Assembly: GCA_964416665.1 (NCBI GenBank)
Contig: CAYQFA010000029.1
Location: 1 to 12,022, forward strand
DNA: 12,022 nt
Reading direction: 5' to 3'
DNA from: JAKAGE01 sp964416665
Lineage (GTDB): Bacteria; Patescibacteriota; Minisyncoccia; UBA6257; 2-01-FULL-56-20
Of the stretch, positions 5,951 to 12,022 are shown in pieces. Both the position numbers and the translations under genes were made by a program. The notes beneath the pieces were generated by a model. The model searched no databases and was not told where the DNA came from. It was given only the letters and a program-made list of their open reading frames with translations. Each line of letters begins with the position of its first letter. The first letter of the stretch is position 1.

Positions 5951-8203
5951 TTAATTCTCAAAAAGCACCCCCGAGTCGCCATTCACGACAAAGCGCGCAT
6001 TGATGAGCGGCGGATCGCTGAACAAACCGCCGGCGGTATCAATCGTCGTTCCGTAGAATTGGACGCTCGCACCATCCACCTTGAATATCCACTGGTAGTG
6101 ATGGCCCGGGTAAAGAACGAGTGATGACGATGCGAACGAGAACGTCGGATTACCGATGCACCCGTAGCCATTATATGAGTTATCGCTCGGCGTCATTCCG
6201 TAGGATGACAGGTCATAGCTATCGTACAGTTCCAACGTGCAATACGGACCATCGGGATACTTCGCCCCCGTCTGAAAGTTCGTGGTGAAAAGCGTTATCG
6301 ACCGAAGCGTGGAAGTAGTGGGCACATTGAAATATTGGTAGGCGTAGCTCGTCGCCGGACCCAGAAGATACGGCGAAAATCCGGGAGGAAAGTTCCATAT
6401 GATCGTCACCGGTGCTGACACGTCGCCGAAATTATCGAGGGCGCGGACGCCGATAAGATATGAATTGCCGATGGTGACCGGAATTGATCCTACCGATGTC
6501 CATCCTCCATCCGAAAGCGATGATGACGTGGAATAGTTCATTTCATAGTGCAAGGGGTTCGCCGGCCAATCGGGATCTGTCGAGGTGGAAAACGAAAGGC
6601 CAAGCTGCATGCCGATCTCGTCAAAATTTGCCGTGAGATCGGTTGGTGATGTGAGCGGTGGTGCCGCGAGCGGGGCTAGCGCAGCACTTCCTTCCATGAC
6701 CATATAAGGGAAAAAAGTGCTGGTAGACTGCACGCCGCCGGCGCCGGGAATGAAGTAGTCCCACATGACCACGCCGACGGTCGTGGTCGGCGTACCCGCC
6801 AAAATCACGCTGCGATTCTGCCAATCCTGGATCGTGGCAAGGCGATAATAAAGATATGGTTTGAGCGGAATAGAAAGCCCGCTGAACGTGGCCGTTGCCA
6901 TCGTGGCCGTAAACGGCGCGTTGTCGGAAATGGTGAATTGCTGTATCAGCCCGGTATAATTCGGGTCTTTGAATTCCTGCAGCCAAAGGTGAGAGGCAAA
7001 ATATTGCGAGTCGTTCACCTTCCCTTCAAGCGTAAGCGCGTTAAGCGTACCGGCGAAGCCATTTCCCAGATCGAACCAATTGTCGTCATAAAAACTTCCC
7101 GGAGAGTTTGCTGTGTCATTGAGCTGTTGAAAAAGAATCGGGCTTGGCGTGGAAGTAGCAACATCTATAGACGATGTCGCTGTGGTTGTGGTGGTCGTTG
7201 CGACCAAGGTGGTCGAAGTTGGCGTCGTCGAGGTTGCCGTTGTCGTTATTATTGTGGTGGTGGCAATCGTTGTTGTAGCAGCATCCGTTGTCGTAGCTAT
7301 GGTTGTTGTCGCTATTGAGGTTGAGATACTCGTCGATGCTGTAACATCTGTCGTGCTTGATGCACCGATCGTGTTGTTGATGTTTGGATTATCGCTCGAT
7401 GATGCAGGCGCGGACACGGACATGGGAAGTGGGCTCGTGATAGAAACACCGCCGATGAGAGGAATGGCGTTTACCGCCACCGCCGACGTGATGGCAACCG
7501 TCGTTGTCGGCGCGATAACGACGCTGCTTGTTTCATTCACTACAGTGGCAACGTCGGTATCTGACGCATCGATCAGCGGCGCAACAGTCCTGTTGTCACC
7601 AACGCTTTCATTGGTATCATCCTCGCCATTGTCAGAAAGATACCACCGCTCTTCCGTCATGTTCACGAACCCGGAAATCGGTTCCGGATCGTAAGCGGTA
7701 AACGTCCCATCGGCGTTCACGGTGTCCATGGCAAAATGCAGATGGGTACCAGGATGGTCGGCGCACGCTGCACCGGCGACCAAACCCGTGTCACCAACAT
7801 GTCCCACGATCTCTCCTTGCCGAATTTCGTCGTGCAACGCCACGGTAATACTGCCGGGTATCATATGGGCATATCGGCTCACGATATCGTTGCCATGATC
7901 GATGATCAATTCCGTACCGTATCCCCCGTTATATCCCTCCTCGCTCACGAACATCGCCTTTCCCGATGCCGCAGCGACCACCGCTTTTCCATATGCCTGA
8001 CAACTGTTCTGCGTAAAGTCCAAAGCATACGCATCTTTTTTTATATGCGTGGGCGGCGAATCGTATCCCTGGGAGAGAACGAAACTTTCGCCTCGCGCAT
8101 AGGGCAGCTTCACAGAAACCGTCGCCGCAAAAGCCGCAGGAATTGCCATGAAAAAAGAAGTGGCGGCGCAGAGAATAAATAGTAGCGGGAGCCGTTTTTT
8201 CAT
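5951..8203 (-). CDS. Secreted M23-family (LytM-type) peptidase with long Thr/Ser linker
   Basis: Predicted exported zinc endopeptidase that cleaves peptide cross-links in peptidoglycan. It has 750 aa from ATG 8203. The signal peptide is residues 1-26 (MKKR, hydrophobic core, then AAFA before the likely cleavage). The M23 domain spans about 30-175, and all the metal-binding pattern is present: HxxxD as His53/Asp57, His113 in YAHM, and HLH at 154-156. The enzyme therefore looks active rather than degenerate. Residues about 195-355 form a low-complexity Ser/Thr/Ala linker. Residues about 356-750 are beta-rich, with a fibronectin-like segment near TSPTDLTANF and a likely carbohydrate- or surface-binding tail; I do not recognise the family. 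The start two bases after the preceding TGA, and the signal peptide, argue against the longer frame from 8254. It is the last gene of the surface operon. Confidence 0.9.
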   Translation of the reverse strand: MKKRLPLLFILCAATSFFMAIPAAFAATVSVKLPYARGESFVLSQGYDSPPTHIKKDAYALDFTQNSCQAYGKAVVAAASGKAMFVSEEGYNGGYGTELIIDHGNDIVSRYAHMIPGSITVALHDEIRQGEIVGHVGDTGLVAGAACADHPGTHLHFAMDTVNADGTFTAYDPEPISGFVNMTEERWYLSDNGEDDTNESVGDNRTVAPLIDASDTDVATVVNETSSVVIAPTTTVAITSAVAVNAIPLIGGVSITSPLPMSVSAPASSSDNPNINNTIGASSTTDVTASTSISTSIATTTIATTTDAATTTIATTTIITTTATSTTPTSTTLVATTTTTTATSSIDVATSTPSPILFQQLNDTANSPGSFYDDNWFDLGNGFAGTLNALTLEGKVNDSQYFASHLWLQEFKDPNYTGLIQQFTISDNAPFTATMATATFSGLSIPLKPYLYYRLATIQDWQNRSVILAGTPTTTVGVVMWDYFIPGAGGVQSTSTFFPYMVMEGSAALAPLAAPPLTSPTDLTANFDEIGMQLGLSFSTSTDPDWPANPLHYEMNYSTSSSLSDGGWTSVGSIPVTIGNSYLIGVRALDNFGDVSAPVTIIWNFPPGFSPYLLGPATSYAYQYFNVPTTSTLRSITLFTTNFQTGAKYPDGPYCTLELYDSYDLSSYGMTPSDNSYNGYGCIGNPTFSFASSSLVLYPGHHYQWIFKVDGASVQFYGTTIDTAGGLFSDPPLINARFVVNGDSGVLFEN
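7148..7357 (-). repeat. Low-complexity Thr-rich coding repeat in the M23 protein
   Basis: Codons for residues 283-352 are almost all Thr, Ser, Ala, Ile or Val, with repeated ATTT and TTIATTT-like units. On the plus strand the DNA is a run of GTTGTNGT-like triplets. Repeats are imperfect and use mixed codons, so this looks like a selected flexible, possibly glycosylated linker rather than a fresh expansion. Its length may vary between strains. Confidence 0.8.
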
Positions 8204-8205
8204 AG

Positions 8206-8796
8206 TCACTGAATGGTTAATTGGGAAAGGAAGGTTTCGAGCGCGGCGGTGCACGGCGCATTACCGGCGCTTGCCTCATTAATGACCGATGGCGCTATCT
8301 CGTATGCATGGTCGCTGCTGAACGCGTAGACCAACGTCGTGGGAGCGCCGTCGATCAGCCCGTTCCACTTCACCCCCGATCCGCCGTTTATCGCGATATC
8401 CTCACTCGATTGCTCGGTGACGACAAGACTGGGGTCCGCACCGATGCGTCCCGATATCCAATCAGCCACGCTCGTACTTGATGCATACGGAAAGACCGAC
8501 ATCTCGATCTTGCACGTCGCAGTGGAAGACGACGCGGCGGCACGATAATCGGGATAGGCCGCGATCATATCCTTTCCCGCTCCATCCTGTTCAACGTGCC
8601 AATCCGCAGGAACGCCGAGCGAATATCCATCGCCAGAGAACATCTGTGTGCCGCCCGCCGTAGCGGTGACCGGTCCGCCGGCGTGCTCCGAAGCAGCGGC
8701 GCCACCGAAATGCCGGCAAACTAAAAATATTCCTCCTGCGAGCGCCACAACGATAAGAACCAAAAGAAGAAGACCACCCCACGATTGTTTTTTCAT
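8206..8796 (-). CDS. Small membrane-anchored extracytoplasmic protein
   Basis: 196 aa, family not recognised. Residues 8-28 form one hydrophobic helix after MKKQSWGG, too long and without a clear cleavage site, so it is probably an N-terminal anchor (Cys27 is inside it). A short Gly/Ala/Thr linker follows. The domain at about 52-196 opens with GYSLGVPADWHVEQ (57-70), the pattern of PsbP-like or similar small exported domains in which a Phe/Tyr-rich strand precedes a Pro-x-x-Trp. It contains a Ser-rich insertion (88-93), two cysteines outside the membrane (Cys95, Cys182) that could form a disulfide, and a C-terminal helix (ALETFLSQLTI). It lies 15 bp after the lamin-tail gene and two bases before the M23 gene, so it is co-transcribed with both. 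No Shine-Dalgarno sequence precedes its ATG. Confidence 0.85.
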   Translation of the reverse strand: MKKQSWGGLLLLVLIVVALAGGIFLVCRHFGGAAASEHAGGPVTATAGGTQMFSGDGYSLGVPADWHVEQDGAGKDMIAAYPDYRAAASSSTATCKIEMSVFPYASSTSVADWISGRIGADPSLVVTEQSSEDIAINGGSGVKWNGLIDGAPTTLVYAFSSDHAYEIAPSVINEASAGNAPCTAALETFLSQLTIQ

Positions 8797-8811
8797 TTTA
8801 TTGTTTAAAAT

Positions 8812-10728
8812 TTATTGCAAAGTAAAATCATTTGCGTTGTTATCGGTATCGATCATCGTGCCTCCCGTGGATTGTCGCACGAGCATTTGGCCCGGACCGG
8901 GATCGGTCGGAAACGGCGAACCTTCACCGTACTGGCCGGTTCCCGTACCCCACGCGACCGCGTCGACGATCGCTCCGCTCGCGTCAATAAGCGCGACACT
9001 GTTATCCTGCGCAAGCGTCTGCGTGCTTGAAGTGTCAGCGCCAATCGTCGCCGCAAAGCCATCCGCACTGTTAGCCCACACAAAATAATGCTGCGGTGCG
9101 ACGGTCGTTCCCGCGGGAAACTCGCGGATCGAATAATCGGCGCCGGAGGACGATCGTTTTCGCAATTTCCAGCCACTCATATCAACCGTACCGTTCGTGG
9201 GATTGTAGAGCTTTACGAGATCGTCACTCGCCGTCGCTCCGGCTATCTGGACCGCAGCGATCAGAAGATGATCCGGAGGCGAGGAGGAAGATGCCGTCAT
9301 CGGACTGGTATTAGTAGAGGTGGAAACGGGATTTGAACTGATTGTTATTAGCGAAGGGGCCGTCGAGGAAGCGGTGCTCGTCGAATCCGAAGTGTCCGAA
9401 GTCGAAGATGCTACAGCGACACCATCCGTCGCATCGTCGTCGTCCGATGTCACGACAGGCAGGGCCAGTGTTGAACGGATCTGCGCGGCGACATCAACAT
9501 TTTCCGCAAGCGTGAACGTACACTGCGTTTGGCCGTAGCACATGCCGGACCACCCTACGAATGCCGTGCTCGTCGCAGGTACCACGGTAAGTTTTATCTT
9601 TGTCCCAGAGATATAATTCCCCACACATTCTGCCGCACAGACCATGCCGCCGGGATCGCTCACAACGGATGCCGCACCCGAACCTTCAAAAGAAACAATG
9701 ACCTTGTACGATGCGGCCGGTGGCGGCACGGAATTCTCTTTCCCGGGAGTACCTCCGGGCGATACGCTCGTGTGCCATCCAAGACCATCCGCGTCGCGCT
9801 CCATGGTCTGCTTCGCAGTATTGTTCCCCGCCGGCCAACCGGTCGACGACGCTTCCAAAAGATCCGAAACGCCGCACGAGGCGTCCATCAGCGCGAGATT
9901 GTCGCCGGTATTGCGCAGATCGCCCGAGTATGTTTTTTGCGCCATGCTTCCATCTGCAAACGTCGTACTTGCGCGCGCAAGCAACAGTAGCCCTTTCGCG
10001 GGAATGTTATCACTGGTATCAAAAAGGATCTTTATCTTTCCCGAGGCGTTCAAAATTTCCCAACCCGATAAATTGATATCGCTTTCGGAATTGTTCTTTA
10101 TCTCCATCCATTCGCCACTGCTCGCGCCCTGCGAGCCCATCCACGCGACCTCGTTGAAGATTATTTTTCTCGAAAGTGACGCTGCTGATGCTGATGACGA
10201 ACCGGCGGGCGTAGAGGGAAAAGAAAACGAGCACAAAGAAGCTGCGGGTGGAGGCGAAGGAACTACGGTTGGCACAACAACTGCGTCTTCGGAATTCTCG
10301 TCACCCGAAGAAGATGCCGGAGGCGGTGTCGCAGTTGGAACGGCGAGTGGAGGCTGGATACCCGACGAGACGCCCGCTCCAGGATCGGAAGAAGCATCGT
10401 CATCGCTTTCTCTTGTCATGGACGGCTGACCGGCGACCAATCTTTTTGTATCACCCGACGAAATTCCTTCAGGGGGTATCGCCGCAGCACGCACGCTCGT
10501 CGCACTTTCTTGAGCAAGGTTCGGCGAAGCATTGTCAATTACCATCTCATCCTGCTTGTTTTGTCCTCCGCCGGCGTGGACAACATCATCCCACGTCTGC
10601 ACGGCAGCGTCACTTGCGCCGCTCAAAAAATTCCTTGTCGTAGCGGGAAAAAGGTCGTGCCATAAAAATATCACACAGGACGATCCGAGGAGAAAAACTG
10701 CGCCCCATAAAATTTTTCGGTAGTGCAT
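8812..10728 (-). CDS. Surface protein with two lamin-tail domains and a cell-wall-type repeat domain
   Basis: 638 aa. Residues 6-24 are a hydrophobic signal or anchor (KILWGAVFLLGSSCVIFLW). Residues about 38-185 are a disordered Pro/Ser/Asp-rich stretch with runs such as PTATPPPASSSG. The first lamin-tail domain (PF00932) is about 188-330, with IIFNEVAWMGS (189-199), GEWMEIKN (205-212) and LSGWEI (220-225). A domain resembling bacterial InlB B-repeat/Flg_new-type modules follows at about 341-417, with SFEGSGAASVVSDPGGMVC, VGWSGMC (391-397) and four cysteines. After a Ser/Thr/Asp linker (428-485) comes a second lamin-tail domain (486-637), with LVKLYNPTNGTVDMSGWKL (504-522). Bacterial lamin-tail domains are usually on exported proteins and are thought to bind or tether; no catalytic site is seen. 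First gene of the operon with the anchored protein and the M23 peptidase. Confidence 0.87.
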   Translation of the reverse strand: MHYRKILWGAVFLLGSSCVIFLWHDLFPATTRNFLSGASDAAVQTWDDVVHAGGGQNKQDEMVIDNASPNLAQESATSVRAAAIPPEGISSGDTKRLVAGQPSMTRESDDDASSDPGAGVSSGIQPPLAVPTATPPPASSSGDENSEDAVVVPTVVPSPPPAASLCSFSFPSTPAGSSSASAASLSRKIIFNEVAWMGSQGASSGEWMEIKNNSESDINLSGWEILNASGKIKILFDTSDNIPAKGLLLLARASTTFADGSMAQKTYSGDLRNTGDNLALMDASCGVSDLLEASSTGWPAGNNTAKQTMERDADGLGWHTSVSPGGTPGKENSVPPPAASYKVIVSFEGSGAASVVSDPGGMVCAAECVGNYISGTKIKLTVVPATSTAFVGWSGMCYGQTQCTFTLAENVDVAAQIRSTLALPVVTSDDDDATDGVAVASSTSDTSDSTSTASSTAPSLITISSNPVSTSTNTSPMTASSSSPPDHLLIAAVQIAGATASDDLVKLYNPTNGTVDMSGWKLRKRSSSGADYSIREFPAGTTVAPQHYFVWANSADGFAATIGADTSSTQTLAQDNSVALIDASGAIVDAVAWGTGTGQYGEGSPFPTDPGPGQMLVRQSTGGTMIDTDNNANDFTLQ

Positions 10729-10734
10729 GGCGCA

Positions 10735-10743
10735 AGTCTACCA
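10735..10743 (-). promoter_or_regulatory. Possible extended -10 promoter of the surface-protein operon
   Basis: On the minus strand TGG-TAGACT (10743-10735) has the TGn extension and four of six -10 positions. It lies six bases from the ATG at 10728, the same spacing as the promoter at 5924. No -35 matches. The position where one would lie falls inside the dyad at 10753-10767. It is weaker than the other promoters called here. Confidence 0.42.
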
Positions 10744-10752
10744 AACAGCACA

Positions 10753-10767
10753 TTAAGAAAATCTTAA
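10753..10767. promoter_or_regulatory. Dyad TTAAGA-AAA-TCTTAA in the divergent promoter region
   Basis: A perfect 6-bp inverted repeat with a 3-bp centre. It lies in the 107-bp space between the divergent surface-protein operon and the 212-aa gene, covering the expected -35 position of the leftward promoter. It could be an operator. AT-rich dyads of this size can also arise by chance. Confidence 0.35.
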
Positions 10768-10818
10768 AAGATCGCTCCATATTTCTAACTCCGCACATCC
10801 ACACCGCTCGAGGATATT

Positions 10819-10827
10819 TGCTATAAT
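10819..10827 (+). promoter_or_regulatory. Extended -10 promoter of the 212-aa gene
   Basis: TGC-TATAAT (10819-10827), a perfect extended -10, eight bases before the ATG at 10836. The expected transcript start is one or two bases before the ATG. No -35 is seen. It shares TTTGCTATAATAAAG with the promoter at 5924-5932, including three bases beyond the hexamer. Confidence 0.72.
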
Positions 10828-10835
10828 AAAGTGGC

Positions 10836-11474
10836 ATGAAACGAACGCTCATCATCCTTTCTTCCGTCGCCGTCATCCTTGGCATCATAAGCTTCTTCGT
10901 CGTCTTCTATGGCGGCGGGACCTACGTGGTCAACTCGCCCTTGCCAAGCGATTCAACGTATTCATCGAGTACCGCTAATACGGCGAGCGAAACGTCGTCG
11001 TCAACCCTTGCGGAGGCATCGTCATCCGCGTCATCGACCAACAATGGCCTGACCGACGCATCTTCCACGCTCGCGGAATACGCCAGTAGTTATAGCCAAT
11101 CCCCCATGACATGGATGGAAGGATCCGAAACGATCGCCATCACTGCCGCAACGCTAAGCGGCTCCCAGCTCACGCTCACGCTGGCGGTCCAGATGGGTTC
11201 CGTAGCGGAATGTGTTCCGCTGAACGTGCGACTCGTTGCCGACGAGAAAGGCGACCTCGCCGCACCGCTCACCACACAATTCTCGTTTCCCGACAGCGGC
11301 ACATGCGAAGGCACCCCTGGCGCGATGTACAACGGCCAAGAGATCGTCTTTGCGGTCGATCCGACCACCCTGCCGCTCGTCTTTACCACCGGCGGGACGT
11401 CGAATAAATTTTTCGAACTCTCCACAACCTCGCAGGGCGGGGTCAGCATCACTCCCCCACCGACGAGCGGCTGA
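10836..11474 (+). CDS. Membrane-anchored Ser/Thr-rich extracytoplasmic protein
   Basis: 212 aa, family not recognised. MKRT is followed by one hydrophobic helix (about 4-26), acting as an anchor or signal. A Ser/Thr/Ala linker (about 35-90, with repeated ASSST-like units) follows, and then a beta-rich domain at about 97-200: ETIAITAATLSGSQLTLTL (98-116), VPLNVRLVADEKG (127-139), EIVFAVDPTTLPLVFTT (169-185). Two cysteines outside the membrane (Cys126, Cys157) could form a disulfide. The architecture parallels the 196-aa protein at 8206, suggesting exported domains held off the membrane on flexible stalks. Transcribed divergently from the surface-protein operon by an extended -10 promoter with almost no leader. 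No convincing terminator follows the TGA, so read-through toward the tRNA gene is possible. Confidence 0.83.
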   Translation: MKRTLIILSSVAVILGIISFFVVFYGGGTYVVNSPLPSDSTYSSSTANTASETSSSTLAEASSSASSTNNGLTDASSTLAEYASSYSQSPMTWMEGSETIAITAATLSGSQLTLTLAVQMGSVAECVPLNVRLVADEKGDLAAPLTTQFSFPDSGTCEGTPGAMYNGQEIVFAVDPTTLPLVFTTGGTSNKFFELSTTSQGGVSITPPPTSG

Positions 11475-11506
11475 ACTATCATAGTCCGGCACACATTAAA
11501 TTTTCC

Positions 11507-12022
11507 TTAAAAAAATAGCAACGACGATCGGGGCGCATAAAAGACCGCGCTATTGAAACCCCGTGTCAGGTTTGTTAGAATGGTATGCGTATTCCGCGAT
11601 AGCTCAATGGTAGAGCGGCGCCCTGTTAAGGCGATGGTTCCTGGTTCGAGTCCAGGTCGCGGAGCCAAGTTGGATGATAGTGCTAAATCGAGCACTGCAT
11701 CGAATGGTTTACGTAAGGAATACTTGAGTTTTCTGTCAGTAACCGATAGGTTCGATAGTACGAAATTGATAATTGCGTGTTTTTCGGCTACTTCCGAACC
11801 TTCGAAGATGGCGCGAATGCGACGGCACAGATTTATTACCGTAGATACGTGGATGTGGTACTCGTGATCGGCTTTCGTATGCTCGTCGAGTTCAAGGTTG
11901 AGCCGATATTGTCGATCCTTGAGGTCTTGCAGCTTTTTGTCATATTCGTCTTTGGTAATACTCGTGCCGTCGAGGTAAAGATCGGTCAGTCGGTCGATCC
12001 GGCGCTGCGTCTGGTCAAACTC
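11507..12022 (-). CDS. Large serine recombinase, C-terminal part; N-terminus outside window
   Basis: The frame is open from the right edge to TAA at 11509-11507, giving 171 residues. The first part is the charged helical region that ends many resolvase/invertase-type large serine recombinases: RIDRLTDLYLDGTSITKDEY, then KKLQDLKDRQYRLNLEL, and AIINFVLSNLSVTDRKLKYS before PFDAVLDLAL. Such enzymes cut and rejoin DNA at specific sites through an N-terminal Ser, which is off-window here. After SSN the frame runs antisense through the whole tRNA-Asn gene, giving the RPGLEPGT and GRRSTIELS strings characteristic of antisense tRNA translation, and then about 30 more residues. The family call rests on the helical part alone, without the catalytic or zinc-ribbon domains. 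The tail after SSN is probably not an original part of the enzyme. Gene position suggests it belongs to an element integrated at the tRNA. Confidence 0.8.
   Translation of the reverse strand, partial: EFDQTQRRIDRLTDLYLDGTSITKDEYDKKLQDLKDRQYRLNLELDEHTKADHEYHIHVSTVINLCRRIRAIFEGSEVAEKHAIINFVLSNLSVTDRKLKYSLRKPFDAVLDLALSSNLAPRPGLEPGTIALTGRRSTIELSRNTHTILTNLTRGFNSAVFYAPRSSLLFF
11553..11581 (+). promoter_or_regulatory. tRNA-Asn promoter
   Basis: TTGAAA (11553-11558), a 17-bp spacer and TAGAAT (11576-11581), with a TG one base upstream of the -10 (11573-11574). The expected start is near 11588, five bases before the mature tRNA. This is one of the best promoters in the window and it lies inside the antisense tail of the recombinase frame. 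Confidence 0.8.
11593..11667 (+). tRNA. tRNA-Asn (anticodon GTT)
   Basis: A complete 75-nt cloverleaf including an encoded CCA. The acceptor TCCGCGA (11593-11599) pairs fully with TCGCGGA (11657-11663). The D arm is GCTC/GAGC. The anticodon loop CTGTTAA (11623-11629) has GTT at 11625-11627. The T stem is CCTGG/CCAGG with loop TTCGAGT. The discriminator base is G (11664), followed by CCA (11665-11667). The anticodon stem has four good pairs and a G-A mismatch at the 27-43 position (11618, 11634), where bacterial tRNA-Asn often has G-T. It reads asparagine AAC/AAU codons. It is covered on the other strand by the recombinase frame. Confidence 0.97.
11645..11696. other. Probable attachment-site region at the tRNA-Asn 3' end
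   Basis: Inferred, not observed. The 3' half of the tRNA (T loop to CCA) directly adjoins the body of a serine recombinase gene, the usual sign of an integration junction. Just beyond the CCA is a dyad, AGTGCT (11679-11684), six bases, AGCACT (11691-11696), extended outward by GATG (11673-11676) with CATC (11698-11701) across a small internal loop. The other junction, with a repeated tRNA 3' end, is not in the window, so the core cannot be set. Confidence 0.35.

Noticed and set aside
7148..7357. CRISPR or tandem DNA repeat array
   Set aside because: The repetitiveness is at the amino-acid level (Thr/Ser/Ala codons) with irregular units and no spacers.
7149..7694. 181-aa plus-strand frame rich in Val/Ile
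   Set aside because: It is the complement of the Thr/Ser-rich linker of the M23 protein (ACN read backwards gives GTN, Val). No ribosome site or promoter.
8204..8254. N-terminal extension of the M23 peptidase to an ATG at 8254
   Set aside because: It would overlap the end of the preceding gene and place 17 polar residues before an otherwise perfect signal peptide beginning MKKRLPLLF.
9644..10429. 261-aa plus-strand frame opposite the lamin-tail gene
   Set aside because: Long only because the minus-strand gene is GC-rich and Ser/Pro-rich. No domain, promoter or ribosome site is seen, and the opposite frame has clear lamin-tail domains.
11553..11867. 104-aa plus-strand frame starting before tRNA-Asn
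   Set aside because: It is the sense-strand translation of the tRNA gene and flanks; the tRNA and the minus-strand recombinase explain this region.

Overview
The window looks like a piece of chromosome from a Candidate Phyla Radiation (Patescibacteria) bacterium, probably a parcubacterium. This is inferred from gene style, not from a marker gene. The signs are a short valyl-tRNA synthetase (707 aa) with no C-terminal coiled coil, several single-pass or secreted proteins with long Ser/Thr/Ala linkers, lamin-tail domain proteins, and start codons that lie almost directly on the -10 box with no Shine-Dalgarno sequence. Genes end in TGA as well as TAA and TAG, so UGA is a stop codon here; this argues against the Gracilibacteria/Absconditabacteria code.

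Layout, left to right. (1) At 1-373 on the minus strand is the N-terminal part of a cysteine-glycine-repeat single-pass membrane protein, divergent from valS. (2) valS (475-2598, plus) and gap (2690-3721, minus) converge on a perfect 41-bp inverted repeat that contains both stop codons and a compact terminator on each strand. (3) Divergent from gap is an orphan 78-aa gene with its own promoter, a strong Shine-Dalgarno sequence and a clear terminator. (4) A minus-strand operon runs from 5917 to 4204: a two-helix membrane protein with a PH-like tail, a SpoU/TrmH-type RNA methyltransferase, and a membrane-anchored DUF192 protein. (5) A second minus-strand operon (10728 to 5951) encodes three exported or anchored proteins: a lamin-tail-domain surface protein, a small anchored protein, and an M23 (LytM-type) peptidase with intact metal-binding residues and a long Thr/Ser linker. 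(6) Divergent from it is a 212-aa anchored Ser-rich protein. (7) At the right edge is tRNA-Asn(GTT) with a near-consensus promoter. On the opposite strand is the C-terminal 171 residues of a large serine recombinase, whose reading frame runs antisense through the whole tRNA gene and its promoter. This is the boundary of a probable mobile element integrated at the tRNA 3' end.

The left half is mostly housekeeping (Val-tRNA charging, glycolytic GAPDH, rRNA/tRNA methylation). The right half is devoted to the cell surface and ends at a mobile-element junction. The most notable items are the recombinase/tRNA antisense overlap, the 41-bp palindrome at the valS/gap junction, the apparently leaderless promoters, and the Cys-Gly membrane protein at the left edge. 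I found no CRISPR array, rRNA, riboswitch or recognisable defence system.
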